The notes beneath the pieces were generated by a model. That model was not told the origin of the DNA. It saw nothing but the letters and a program-made list of their open reading frames with translations, and did not search any database. This document shows positions 1-8,270 of a stretch of DNA of 64,000 nucleotides, piece by piece (positions within the stretch are counted from its first letter, which is position 1; each line of letters begins with the position of its first letter). Location: the NCBI RefSeq assembly GCF_024204665.1, contig NZ_CP100355.1, positions 2,213,451-2,277,450 on the forward strand, written 5' to 3'. The translations under genes and the position numbers were made by a program. Source of the DNA: Natronosalvus rutilus (lineage in GTDB: Archaea; Halobacteriota; Halobacteria; Halobacteriales; Natrialbaceae).

Positions 1-1436
1 CCGACCTGGAAGAAGTGACCGTGGAGGTGCATCGGATGGATCGCTGGACTGCGGTTCACCATCCGCACGCGGACGTGATCGCCCTCGCTAATCTCGAGCG
101 GGTCGGCGTCCGGGTACACCTCCCCGTCGATAGTCCACGCGTCGGCGTCGGCGCCACCCATCATTCCGCCCGACAGCGTGAAGTCGAACGTCCGGTCTGG
201 TTCCCCGTCGAGATCCAGCGGCTCGAGCGCCTCGAGGTCGCCGTACTCGAGTTCCCGGCCGTCGAACGACGGTCGGTCGACAGAGCCGTCGTCGGTATTC
301 TCGTATCGCAGTCTCGCTTCCGCGGGATCCTCGGCGCCGACGACGGGTTCCGCGACGATAGCCCATTCACCTGGGGAGTCTGCCTCGAGGATCGCGTCGT
401 ATCGCTCGCCCATGCTCACGACGAACGAATCCACGTCGACGGGTTCAACCGGTCGCCCGTCGGCGTGCGTGACGGTCAGCGAGTGTCCGCCGACGCCGAC
501 GCGATAGGTCGTGGCGCTACTCGGATTGATGAAACGCAGACGAACGCGCTCGCCCTCTTCGACGCCGAACACCGGTGGATTCGACGGGAGGCGACCGTTA
601 ACGAGTAGTCCCTCGTACGGCGGTCGTTGACTCATCATCTGACTGTCGGGGCCCATACCGTCGCCAGGGCCCATTCCATCGCCCGGGCCGCGACCGTCGT
701 CAGGCCCATCCCCGCCTCCGGGACCCATGCCGCCACCGTCACCACCGCCCCCGGGACCCATGCCGCCTGGGCCCATACCGTCGTTCGGACCTCGTCCATC
801 GCCCTGCCCGCCGCCACCGCCAGGACCCATCCCGCCATCGCCGCCTGGTGGGGCTTCGATCGAGTCCAGCGCAGGTTCCTCCTCGAGGTAATCGTCGAGT
901 TGTAGTGTATACTCGCGGTCGTACTCGACGTGCGGTGATTCCTCCTCGACGATCAGGGGCCCGTAGAGCCCCCTATCGAGTTGCAATCCGACGTGGCTGT
1001 GGTAGACGTACGTCCCCGCCGGCGTCGCCTCGAACTCGTACTCGAACGTCCCATCGGACGGAACGGGTTCTTGCGTGACGTCGGGGACGCCGTCCATCGG
1101 GTTCGGCACGGGAACGCCGTGCCAATGAATTGTCGTCTCCGTGGGCAACTGGTTCTCGAGCGAGACACGAAGCGTCTCCCCCTCACTGATTCGGAGTTCG
1201 GGGCCGGGAACCTGCTCGTCGTACACCCACGTTTCGAGGCTCTCGTCCGATCCGACGTCGACCGCCTCGCTCGAGGCGACTATCGTTTCCTCCTGCGTGC
1301 CCTCACCATCCTCCTGTGCGGACCGCTCGAGTACAGCCGATCCGATTCCGCTTGCGACTCCCGCGATTCCGAACAGAGTTGCGCCGCCGATGCGCAATGC
1401 TTGTCGTCGCGGGATGGTTCGATCGGTGGCGTCCAT
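1..1436 (-). CDS. Tat-exported multicopper oxidase, C-terminus cut by window edge
   Basis: Exported copper oxidase of the laccase/CueO/nitrite-reductase-like superfamily. The N-terminus carries a twin-arginine motif (RRQALRIGG, residues about 9-17) and a hydrophobic stretch. Copper ligands are visible: HWHG near residue 103, HSHVG near 145, and HPMHLHGH close to the left edge; the last HCH cluster would lie outside the window. Between the first two cupredoxin domains (about 660-840) is a long Gly/Met/Pro/Asp insert built of GMGPGG-type units. ATG at 1434-1436 places the Tat motif correctly. The substrate cannot be told; Met-rich inserts are known from cuprous oxidases such as CueO. Confidence 0.93.
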   Translation of the reverse strand, partial: MDATDRTIPRRQALRIGGATLFGIAGVASGIGSAVLERSAQEDGEGTQEETIVASSEAVDVGSDESLETWVYDEQVPGPELRISEGETLRVSLENQLPTETTIHWHGVPVPNPMDGVPDVTQEPVPSDGTFEYEFEATPAGTYVYHSHVGLQLDRGLYGPLIVEEESPHVEYDREYTLQLDDYLEEEPALDSIEAPPGGDGGMGPGGGGGQGDGRGPNDGMGPGGMGPGGGGDGGGMGPGGGDGPDDGRGPGDGMGPGDGMGPDSQMMSQRPPYEGLLVNGRLPSNPPVFGVEEGERVRLRFINPSSATTYRVGVGGHSLTVTHADGRPVEPVDVDSFVVSMGERYDAILEADSPGEWAIVAEPVVGAEDPAEARLRYENTDDGSVDRPSFDGRELEYGDLEALEPLDLDGEPDRTFDFTLSGGMMGGADADAWTIDGEVYPDADPLEISEGDHVRVRMVNRSPAIHPMHLHGHFFQV

Positions 1437-1560
1437 CAGGGAAGGGCCCACGACTACCGGGAAAAATGAGGGGCATGCCAGTGCGCGTGAAACACTCGAG
1501 GTCACGAGGCGTGCTGAAGAGAAGGCGCGAATATGGTTGAAACGGATCGATACCCTAACG

Positions 1561-2508
1561 TTACTTGTCGTCGACGGAAAGCACTATCTTGCCGGTAAGG
1601 CCACCCTCCTCGACCATCTCGTGGGCCTTCGCCACGTCCGACAGCGGCAGGACCGAATCAATCACGGGCTCGAGGCGGCCCTGCTCGACGAGTCGGCGCA
1701 GTCCGTCGAGAGGGCGTCGATCCCGCTCGAGGAACAGCATCTCCACGGTCAGGTTCTTCTGGTAGGCGGTGCCCCACTCGCCTTCCGGCTCGAGGATCGT
1801 GACCAGTCGCCCGTGAGGCTTCGTGATGTCGGTGCTCTCGACCAGCGTCTCGCCGCCGACGGTGTCGAAGACCAGGTCGACTGGTTCGTCGAACGTCGAC
1901 TCGATCGCCTCGACGAACTCCTCCGACTCGTAGTCGATGGCGAGCGTCGCGCCGAGGTCTTCGGTCTGTTCGACGGTCGCGGGACTCGTCCTGGCAGCTA
2001 CCCGTGCACCAGCGGCGTCGGCGATCTGCACGGCGTGGGAACCGACGCCGCCAGCACCGTGGATCAGCACCGTCTCGCCGGCAGTCACGTCGCCACGTTC
2101 GACGATCGCCTCCCACGCGGTCCCGCCCGCGAGGGGAAGCGCCGCCGCCTCTTCGTGAGAGAGCGACTCGGGCTTTCGGGCGACGATCGACTCATCGGCG
2201 ACGTGATACTCGGCGTAACTACCCTGTTCGCCGAAGATCTCGGGCGTGTAGAACACCTCGTCGCCCGCCTCGAAGTCGGTGACCTCGTCTCCGATCCCTT
2301 CGACCACGCCGGAGACGTCGTATCCGATAACGGTCGGTGGAGTGATCCCGGCCCACGAACCCGCCTGACGAATTTTGCAATCGACGGGATTGACCGACGA
2401 GGCGTGAACACGAACGAGGACCTCGGTCGGCCCCGGAGTCGGCTGATCGACCTCACGTTGTTCGAATACCTCGGTACCGCCGAAGTCGGTGATAACCATC
2501 GCCTCCAT
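1561..2508 (-). CDS. MDR-family NADPH:quinone oxidoreductase
   Basis: Medium-chain dehydrogenase/reductase without structural zinc, about 315 residues, of the quinone oxidoreductase/zinc-binding dehydrogenase group. The GroES-like half begins MEAMVITDFGG and contains SSVNPVDCKIR. The Rossmann motif is HGAGGVGSHAVQIA, followed by DLVFDTVGGE. The reading frame extends 32 codons upstream, but that stretch is unlike the family; the ATG at 2506-2508 is preferred. It is probably a cytoplasmic NADPH-dependent reductase of quinones or enones. It stands alone, 124 bp downstream of the multicopper oxidase start and on the same strand. Confidence 0.9.
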   Translation of the reverse strand: MEAMVITDFGGTEVFEQREVDQPTPGPTEVLVRVHASSVNPVDCKIRQAGSWAGITPPTVIGYDVSGVVEGIGDEVTDFEAGDEVFYTPEIFGEQGSYAEYHVADESIVARKPESLSHEEAAALPLAGGTAWEAIVERGDVTAGETVLIHGAGGVGSHAVQIADAAGARVAARTSPATVEQTEDLGATLAIDYESEEFVEAIESTFDEPVDLVFDTVGGETLVESTDITKPHGRLVTILEPEGEWGTAYQKNLTVEMLFLERDRRPLDGLRRLVEQGRLEPVIDSVLPLSDVAKAHEMVEEGGLTGKIVLSVDDK

Positions 2509-2943
2509 GCACGGCCGTACGATCAGTGGTGCCGTATACGTTGGCCCTGCTGGAACCACTTGCTCGTCGCCCGTCTGCGGACCGAGTCGATCGTCACAGT
2601 CCACCAGTTCGAACTGTTTTGCGCTTCAAGTCACTATCTGCGTGGTCCTTCATCTCTAACCAAACTAAGCCCCGATAGACGGGGTCTCCGAACGTTGCGT
2701 TTTGACCGCGTGGGACGATTACAAGTGAGTGGGAATCGCGACGAGATTGATAATAATCGCACCACCATGACAACCTGTCGCGCTATCTACCGTGCGCGAC
2801 AGTATCGATCCGATCAGTACCCACCTATTAGACCCTGACCTGGGATTGGTGACGGGTACCTTCCTCCCCGTCGCCAGTTCAGTTGCGAAGTTTTAGACGC
2901 TGGTACGCTCTGGTCAGTCACATCTAAACATAGTGGCGAGCCA
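2509..2943. other. Intergenic region with two stem-loops
   Basis: No gene is supported here. Two inverted repeats are visible: CCCCG-ATAGA-CGGGG near 2673-2687, and CTGTCGCG (2775-2782) paired with CGCGACAG (2795-2802) around a 12-nt loop. Function is unknown; they could be terminators, operators or relics of a mobile element. Confidence 0.5.
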
Positions 2944-2964
2944 TGCGGTCTCAAACGCCCTTTC

Positions 2965-3107
2965 GTCGTGGATGGGCTGACGGCGACAGCCGAACGATTG
3001 CGAAAGCCCATCGACGACGTCGTCTGCATCAAAACGCCAACGTAGTTCAGTGCAGGTAATCGGATTTCTACCACTTCGACCAGTTCTCAGATACGGAGGG
3101 AATAACG
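2965..3107 (+). pseudogene. Phosphoribosyltransferase-family remnant
   Basis: A short C-terminal relic. One frame reads VVDGLTATAERLRKPIDDVV then CIKTPT and a TAG; a shifted frame continues SDFYHFDQFSDTEGIT. This resembles the end of the haloarchaeal phosphoribosyltransferase family, in which a VDDG-ATG PRPP loop is followed further on by an AERL-DDVVCL-TP stretch and an AVG-(W/F)Y end. Here the PRPP loop appears fused directly to the AERL segment by an internal deletion, followed by a stop and a frameshift. It cannot be functional. Family assignment is by recall. Confidence 0.55.
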
Positions 3108-3144
3108 TGCCCCAACGAGAATCGAGTTCGAGGTGGCGCGCGTC

Positions 3145-3185
3145 AGTTACCAGTCACCTGTCACCGGTCACCAGTCACCGTCACC
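3145..3185. repeat. Short tandem repeat, 7-bp unit NGTCACC
   Basis: Nearly six consecutive copies of a 7-bp unit: AGTTACC, AGTCACC, TGTCACC, GGTCACC, AGTCACC, GTCACC. The array ends across the stop codon of the adjacent minus-strand UspA gene, so copy-number change could alter its C-terminus or 3' end. Confidence 0.8.
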
Positions 3186-3813
3186 GCCTCTCGATCCGAG
3201 CAACCCGAGCGTCACCACTCGAGCGCTCGATGTGAACGTTGAACTGCTCGTGGTCCGCTTCCGTCCGAACGATCCAGTACCCGCCCTGTTCATACGGTTC
3301 CTCGAGCACGGTCGCGTCCTCGTGGCCTTCATTGGCGAGCATGTCTCGAGCCACTTCGATGGCGTGTTCGGCGGTTTCAACGCCGGCCTCCGCCGCCGTT
3401 CGCGTCACCAGCACCGACGCGTCAGCCCCACGCAGGACGCGCTCCGTGACGCTCCCGATCAGGAACCGATCAAGACCGCGTCGATCGTGTGTCCCCATCG
3501 TGATCAGGTCCGCACCGTGTTCGTCGGCGTACTCGAGAATGCACTGGTGTGGCGACCCCTCTTCGATGGCCGTGACGACGTCCACGCCCTCCGGCGCTCG
3601 GCGGGCCGCTTCCTCCGTCACGGTCTCGCCCTCGTCTCGAAACGCTTCGGACAGTTCCTCCTCGGACGCTTCGAACGAGTAGTTTTGCTCCACGTCGATG
3701 ACGTAGAGCACGTGAACGGTCGCGCCGAAGCGCTCGGCTACCTCGTAGGCCTGTCCCACGGCACTGTTTGCGGCGTCGCTTCCGTCGGTCGGCAGCAGAA
3801 TCGTCTGGTACAT
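3181..3813 (-). CDS. UspA-family universal stress protein
   Basis: Soluble universal stress protein. The N-terminus is MYQTILLPTDGS and a GTHDRRGLDRFLIGSVTERVLR stretch (nucleotide-loop region of UspA) follows near residues 105-126, ending in VLVTR. About 60 extra residues after the UspA fold (AEHAIEVARDMLANEGH onward) form a small C-terminal domain of the type seen in some haloarchaeal UspA proteins. An ATG at 3811-3813 is preferred over the TTG two codons upstream. It probably binds ATP and contributes to stress tolerance. The 3' end runs into a 7-bp tandem repeat. Confidence 0.9.
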   Translation of the reverse strand: MYQTILLPTDGSDAANSAVGQAYEVAERFGATVHVLYVIDVEQNYSFEASEEELSEAFRDEGETVTEEAARRAPEGVDVVTAIEEGSPHQCILEYADEHGADLITMGTHDRRGLDRFLIGSVTERVLRGADASVLVTRTAAEAGVETAEHAIEVARDMLANEGHEDATVLEEPYEQGGYWIVRTEADHEQFNVHIERSSGDARVARIERR

Positions 3814-3864
3814 ACCCAAACGTCACCGGCCTTCCTCATTATATTCTCGGGCCGCTCTTGAATC

Positions 3865-4917
3865 CTAGTCGAAGTGAATTAGCGGTTTGATGATCCCATC
3901 CTCTTTGCTCTCCATCAGCCGGAACGCCTCTTCGATTTCGTCGAAGTCGAACTCGTGGGTAGTCATCGGCGTTGGATCGACCAGCCCCGCCTCGAGGAGT
4001 CGTAAGAGCCGTCGCAGTCGGAGCCGACCGCCGGGACAGAGGCCGGTGACGATGTCCTTTTCGGCCATGCCGACGCCCCACTCTTCACGCGGGACGTTCA
4101 CGTACTCGCCCTCGCCGTGATAGCCGATGTTCGAAATCTTCCCGCCGGGCCTGGTCACCGCGACGCACTGCTCGAGCGTCGCCGAGGAACCAAGGGCTTC
4201 GATGGCGGCATCGACGCCCCTGTCGTCGGTCAGTTCACGGATTCGCTCGACGGGATCGTGCTCCTCGAAGTCGACGATCTCCGTCGCTCCGTAGTGTTCG
4301 GCGAGTTCCTGGCGTTCCGGGACCGATTCGACCGCGAGGATCTGTCCTGCCCCCTGGAGTGCCGCACCTTTGGTGGCCATGAGGCCCACGGGACCCTGGG
4401 CGAACACCGCGACGGTCCCACCGATGGGGATGTCGGCGTGCTCGGCACCCATGAACCCCGTGCTCATCATGTCGGTGGTGTACACCGCCTCCTCGTCGCT
4501 GACGTCGTCGGGAATGTGGGCCAGGTTTGCGTCCGCCTCGTTGACGTGAGCGTACTCCGCGAACGTGCCGTCTTTCACGTTCGCGAACTTCCACCCGCCG
4601 AGGGCGCCGTTCGACTGCGACGGGTGGTCGTCCTGGGCCGCTTCCGACCCCCAGTCTGGGGTGATCGCACCGACGACAGCGCGGTCGCCCGGCTCGAATG
4701 ACTCCACGGCCTCGCCGACCTCCTCGACGATGCCGACGACCTCGTGACCGAGCGTGAGGTTTTCCCGATCGCCGATTGCGCCGTGAACCGTGTGTACGTC
4801 GGATGTGCAGATGAGCCCCTTCGTCGGACGAAGAATTGCGTCGGTCGGGCCTGCTTCCGGTTCCTCTTTCTCGGCGAGTCCGGTTTCGCCGATCTCATTC
4901 ATCACGAACGCTTGCAT
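3865..4917 (-). CDS. Zinc-dependent alcohol dehydrogenase (MDR family)
   Basis: About 350 residues, NAD(P)-dependent. GLICTSDVHTVHG gives the catalytic-zinc cysteine region, LTLGHEVVGIVEEVG the zinc His/Glu, and FAQGPVGLMATKGA the Rossmann fold. The usual four-cysteine structural zinc lobe is not evident; the segment that should carry it is rich in D, S and Q. This resembles the haloarchaeal butanediol/alcohol dehydrogenase-like group. The ATG at 4915-4917 (MQAFVMNE) is preferred over an upstream GTG. It lies 51 bp upstream of the UspA gene on the same strand, so the two may be cotranscribed. The exact substrate is not determinable. Confidence 0.9.
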   Translation of the reverse strand: MQAFVMNEIGETGLAEKEEPEAGPTDAILRPTKGLICTSDVHTVHGAIGDRENLTLGHEVVGIVEEVGEAVESFEPGDRAVVGAITPDWGSEAAQDDHPSQSNGALGGWKFANVKDGTFAEYAHVNEADANLAHIPDDVSDEEAVYTTDMMSTGFMGAEHADIPIGGTVAVFAQGPVGLMATKGAALQGAGQILAVESVPERQELAEHYGATEIVDFEEHDPVERIRELTDDRGVDAAIEALGSSATLEQCVAVTRPGGKISNIGYHGEGEYVNVPREEWGVGMAEKDIVTGLCPGGRLRLRRLLRLLEAGLVDPTPMTTHEFDFDEIEEAFRLMESKEDGIIKPLIHFD

Positions 4918-5180
4918 GACTGTAGGCCGTACCACAGCCGTCGTCTTGAAACGCTATTGGCCCTCTCACTGAATTATCACCTGGGGAAATGTGGAGGGGG
5001 ACTCGCCGACTCGAGCGTCACACTGCGGCTCTACTCGAGTCGTCGATGTCGACGCGGACCGAGTGCGGCGTCTGATGCCGTGCGTCTATTCGCTCGGGCC
5101 CAGCGGCTGTTCAGTACGACCGCTGCGAGCAACTGCTAGCGTGAGAGTGAACGGAAGTGCCAGCGAATCCGAACGCCGCC

Positions 5181-5411
5181 TCAGTCGTGAGTGGCGCGGC
5201 TGACTAACACGGGGCGGTCGGTTTCGAAGATAGACCGATTGGGTGACGCTTCCGAAGACCGCCTTCCGATGGAGGGTTGCTTGCGATCGCCGAGGACGTT
5301 CGCTTCGACCGACCCCGATGCGTTCGGCAGCGTCATCACGAAATCCGCCTGGGAGAGTGCTCGATCCTCGTCTATATCGACCGCTATGAGCACGCGAACA
5401 CGGATCGTCAC
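5181..5411 (-). pseudogene. UspA-family remnant with internal deletion
   Basis: The frame begins VLIAVDIDEDRALSQADFV, a UspA N-terminal beta-strand and first helix, and finishes IFETDRPVLVSRATHD, which is a typical UspA C-terminal strand. The roughly 60-80 residues that should lie between are missing. The neighbouring frame supplies FGSVTQSV, the G-loop end normally placed just before that C-terminal strand, so a frameshift accompanies the deletion. It is too short and scrambled to make a working protein. Confidence 0.6.
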
Positions 5412-5650
5412 TCGACGCCCATCCCGGTGAAGATACGTGCCGAGGGGCAGTCAGCGACAGGGCGCTGACGAGTAGCCGATTTCCGGCCATCGATCGTTCT
5501 CTCCCCGAGCAGCCATCGGAGCTATGGCGGAGGCCCACGTGTTTCTCTCGGTCGGGATCCCGTTCGTGGCCGTCCTCGTTCAGCAGCCATCTTTCTCTGT
5601 GCCCGGGAGTCAGCAAAGAGGGATATATTCTCAGCGGCCGTATAAGAACC

Positions 5651-6097
5651 ATGAACAGTATCCTCAAGGTCGCGGTGAGTGTGGTCGTCGGCATTATCGG
5701 CTTTCTCGTGATCGGGATCGGCGTGACCGAGGCCCTCGACCCCTACGTCTGGCCCTCCGCGATGCTAGGGCTCCCTGCCGGCCTCACGGCCGGGATAGCC
5801 CTGGTCTTGCTCACGCACCTGGGCGTCACGTACCGGGAAGAAATCACTGCCACTGGCCGGAGCACTGAACGGACGGTACGTCGCCTCCGGGCGACAATAG
5901 CGGGAATCATCGGGTTCGTCGCCGGCGGTGGACTCGCGGCGGTGGTTCTCTGGACGCAGGCGGTCGGCCTCGCAACAGCGATGATATTCGGGCTTCCCGT
6001 CGGAATCTTCGTGGCGGTGCTGGCCGCGGTTCTCGTCTCCCGTCGTGATGGGACGAGCCGCGCCTCATCCGGATCGCCTCCGGCGAACTCGCCGTAA
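5651..6097 (+). CDS. Small four-helix membrane protein, unknown function
   Basis: 148 residues with four predicted membrane segments: about 5-25, 38-56, 82-103 and 107-128. A short positively charged loop (THLGVTYREEI, RTVRRLR) separates the two hairpins and the tail is polar. The two hairpins look alike (GIIGFLVIGIG and GIIGFVAGGGL; PAGLTAGIALVLL and PVGIFVAVLAAVL), which suggests internal duplication. A TATA-like GATATATT lies about 30 bp before the ATG. No function is recognised. Confidence 0.75.
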   Translation: MNSILKVAVSVVVGIIGFLVIGIGVTEALDPYVWPSAMLGLPAGLTAGIALVLLTHLGVTYREEITATGRSTERTVRRLRATIAGIIGFVAGGGLAAVVLWTQAVGLATAMIFGLPVGIFVAVLAAVLVSRRDGTSRASSGSPPANSP

Positions 6098-6334
6098 GCC
6101 CGCTCTTCCTGGAGACGATCGATACGGAAAGGTTCGACGGGTAGCCGACCGTCAACGTCACGTATTGCGGATGCTGAGAGTACCTGGCCTGACCAGGCTC
6201 AGATACTGCCACTCCTGTGTCTACACATCTCGAGGAGACGAGAGCCAGCGGAAAATGAGTGGACCGGGCCCCGCTCCAGGTTACACGATTGCGCTGTGAA
6301 TCTACTGGCCTCTTCGTCCGCATAATTCCCACAC

Positions 6335-6742
6335 ATGGATCGTTGCACTATCGTTATCGTTGTGCTCTTGCTCGCGGTACTCCTCCCGATGTGGTTCGTC
6401 GTGTCACAGGGCGGACCATCTTCGGAGGAAGCCCGGATCGATCACAGTGTCAGTGAGATCCGGCCGCTGGATGGGTTCGTCGATACACCAAACAAACTCT
6501 CTCCGAGCCAGGTAGGGGTGATCGTCTGGATGGCGCTGTTCAGCCTCGTCGGCGTGACGGAGTTTTTCCATCGGTTCATAGACCGGGCTGCCAAGCCCGA
6601 TCCAGACGCCGAGGCAACCGTCGCCGACGGTGGCCGCGTCGCCTCTCCCTGGATCGAATCCGATGATCGCTGGATCGTCGCGTATCACCCCTCGAGCGCC
6701 TCTGTGCACTCGCGGCAGACAGCCCATCGAAAACCTTGGTGA
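6335..6742 (+). CDS. Small two-helix membrane protein, unknown function
   Basis: 135 residues. The N-terminus (ILVLLLAVLLPMW-type) forms a membrane anchor or signal segment, a polar loop of about 35 residues follows, and a second helix (VGVIVWMALFSLVGVTEFF) ends near residue 81. The last 30 residues have a composition unlike the rest (SASVHSRQTAHRKPW), so the C-terminus may be altered by a frameshift. No family recognised. Confidence 0.6.
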   Translation: MDRCTIVIVVLLLAVLLPMWFVVSQGGPSSEEARIDHSVSEIRPLDGFVDTPNKLSPSQVGVIVWMALFSLVGVTEFFHRFIDRAAKPDPDAEATVADGGRVASPWIESDDRWIVAYHPSSASVHSRQTAHRKPW

Positions 6743-6977
6743 GGAAACCATCCAACTTCCGTACTGTTGTACTTGCTCATCTGTTAGATCCCTATCCAGG
6801 GGCTCACTGAGTAGACCTACGAGCAGCTTTAGACGAAAAACTCGTAGTGACCAGTTTTCCCTTCATCCGTGACATGATCGCGGTCAACCGGTTCGGATTC
6901 GGGAGGAACTCGGCGTCGCTACGAACAGAATCTGGGTCGGATATCGCGACCAACTATGAAAAGGGCGTTCTACTGAT

Positions 6978-8267
6978 CTAGTCTTCAGACGCTGGCCGAG
7001 TGGCTGGTTTGGTAGCTGGCGCAGGTGGCTCGTGCGTTCCGAACTCGGGGTGGGTCTCTTCCATCCACAGGTAGACGATCGCGCCGGAGACGAACATCAA
7101 GATTGCCGTCATGTAGAACGCGGCTTCGGCGTTCACGAACTGCATCGCGAGGCCGATCAGGATCGCGCCGACCCCGTAGCCCGCGTCCCGCCACATCCGG
7201 TAGACGCCCATTCCCGCCGACCGCCACGACGGGTGAGCGGCGTCGCTGGGAACGGTCATCAGATTCGGATAGAGTAACGCCATCCCCAGCCCGGAGACCG
7301 CGGCCAGGGCGGCCCATGGGAGATAGCCCTCGACGAACACCATGCCGAGGACGCCCGCTCCCGCGAGGAACATCCCCGCGATGACCGGCGGACGCCGTCC
7401 GATGCGATCGGCGAGGCCGCCGGTGCCAATCTGGAGGAAGTACATCGCGCTGTGGACACCGACGACGACGCCGACGGCTTCGATCGCGAGCCCCTGACTC
7501 GTGAGATAGAGCGGCACCGCGATCCAGAACAGCGTGTCGACGAAGTTCTCGATGTGGCCGGCCTGCGCCGCGGCGAACAGCGTTCGGTCGCCGTACGTTG
7601 CCCGCTTCAGCACCTCATTGAAGGGGAGGTTCGCGTCGTGGTGGTCGTCGTCCCCCTCGTGCTGCGCGAGGTGAACCGTTTCCTTGATGAGGAAAATGGA
7701 GATGAGGAGCGCGAGCACTACGACGACCGCGAGGAAGTAGAACGGCTCCGGTCGGAGGCTCGTCCGGCCGGCGATGACGCCCGTGATCCAGGCGCCGGCG
7801 GCGACCCCGGTGTAGCCGAACGCCTCGTCGATACCGACGGCGAGCCCGCGCTGGTCGGGGCTCGCAAGATCGATCTTGGCGTTGATCGCCATGCTCCAGG
7901 TCAGCGCCTGGTTGATCCCGAGCAGAACGTTCCCGACGGTGATCCAGCTCCAGCTGGGGGCGTAGATGAGGATTATCGGGATCGGTAACGCGGTGAGCCA
8001 ACCGAGCACGAGCACCGGCTTGCGACCGTACTCCTCGCCCCACTTCCCGGCGTAGAGGTTGAGTAGGGCCTTGACGAAGCCGAAGGAGACGACGAACGAG
8101 CCGATGACGAGAAACGACTCGACGCCGAGTACGTCCTCGCCCAAAACGGGTACGACGGTGCGCTCGGAACCAATCGTCAGTCCCGTTGCGAACACCAACA
8201 GGACGTGCAGCGAGAACTGCCCGAGGTGTTCGCGAATCCCCTGTTTCAGTGTAGTTGCCTCGCTCAT
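6978..8267 (-). CDS. Major facilitator superfamily transporter
   Basis: 429 residues, 12 predicted membrane helices with the MFS signature region (NLYAGKWGEEYGRKPVLVLG) between helices 2 and 3, and a pseudo-symmetric copy (GGLADRIGRRPPVIAG) in the second half. The central loop is His/Asp-rich (HEGDDDHHDAN). Its start lies three bases after the stop of the rhodanese-MBL gene, so it is almost certainly the second gene of that operon. This suggests it moves a compound linked to that enzyme, perhaps a sulfur species or an organic acid; this is inference from context. Stop codon TAG. Confidence 0.92.
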   Translation of the reverse strand: MSEATTLKQGIREHLGQFSLHVLLVFATGLTIGSERTVVPVLGEDVLGVESFLVIGSFVVSFGFVKALLNLYAGKWGEEYGRKPVLVLGWLTALPIPIILIYAPSWSWITVGNVLLGINQALTWSMAINAKIDLASPDQRGLAVGIDEAFGYTGVAAGAWITGVIAGRTSLRPEPFYFLAVVVVLALLISIFLIKETVHLAQHEGDDDHHDANLPFNEVLKRATYGDRTLFAAAQAGHIENFVDTLFWIAVPLYLTSQGLAIEAVGVVVGVHSAMYFLQIGTGGLADRIGRRPPVIAGMFLAGAGVLGMVFVEGYLPWAALAAVSGLGMALLYPNLMTVPSDAAHPSWRSAGMGVYRMWRDAGYGVGAILIGLAMQFVNAEAAFYMTAILMFVSGAIVYLWMEETHPEFGTHEPPAPATKPATRPASED

Positions 8268-8270
8268 GGA

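Noticed and set aside
1141-2838. Long plus-strand frame of 565 codons over 1141-2838
   Set aside because: It runs opposite to the quinone oxidoreductase and the oxidase, has a Ser/Arg-rich composition typical of antisense frames in GC-rich haloarchaeal DNA, and shows no family motif.
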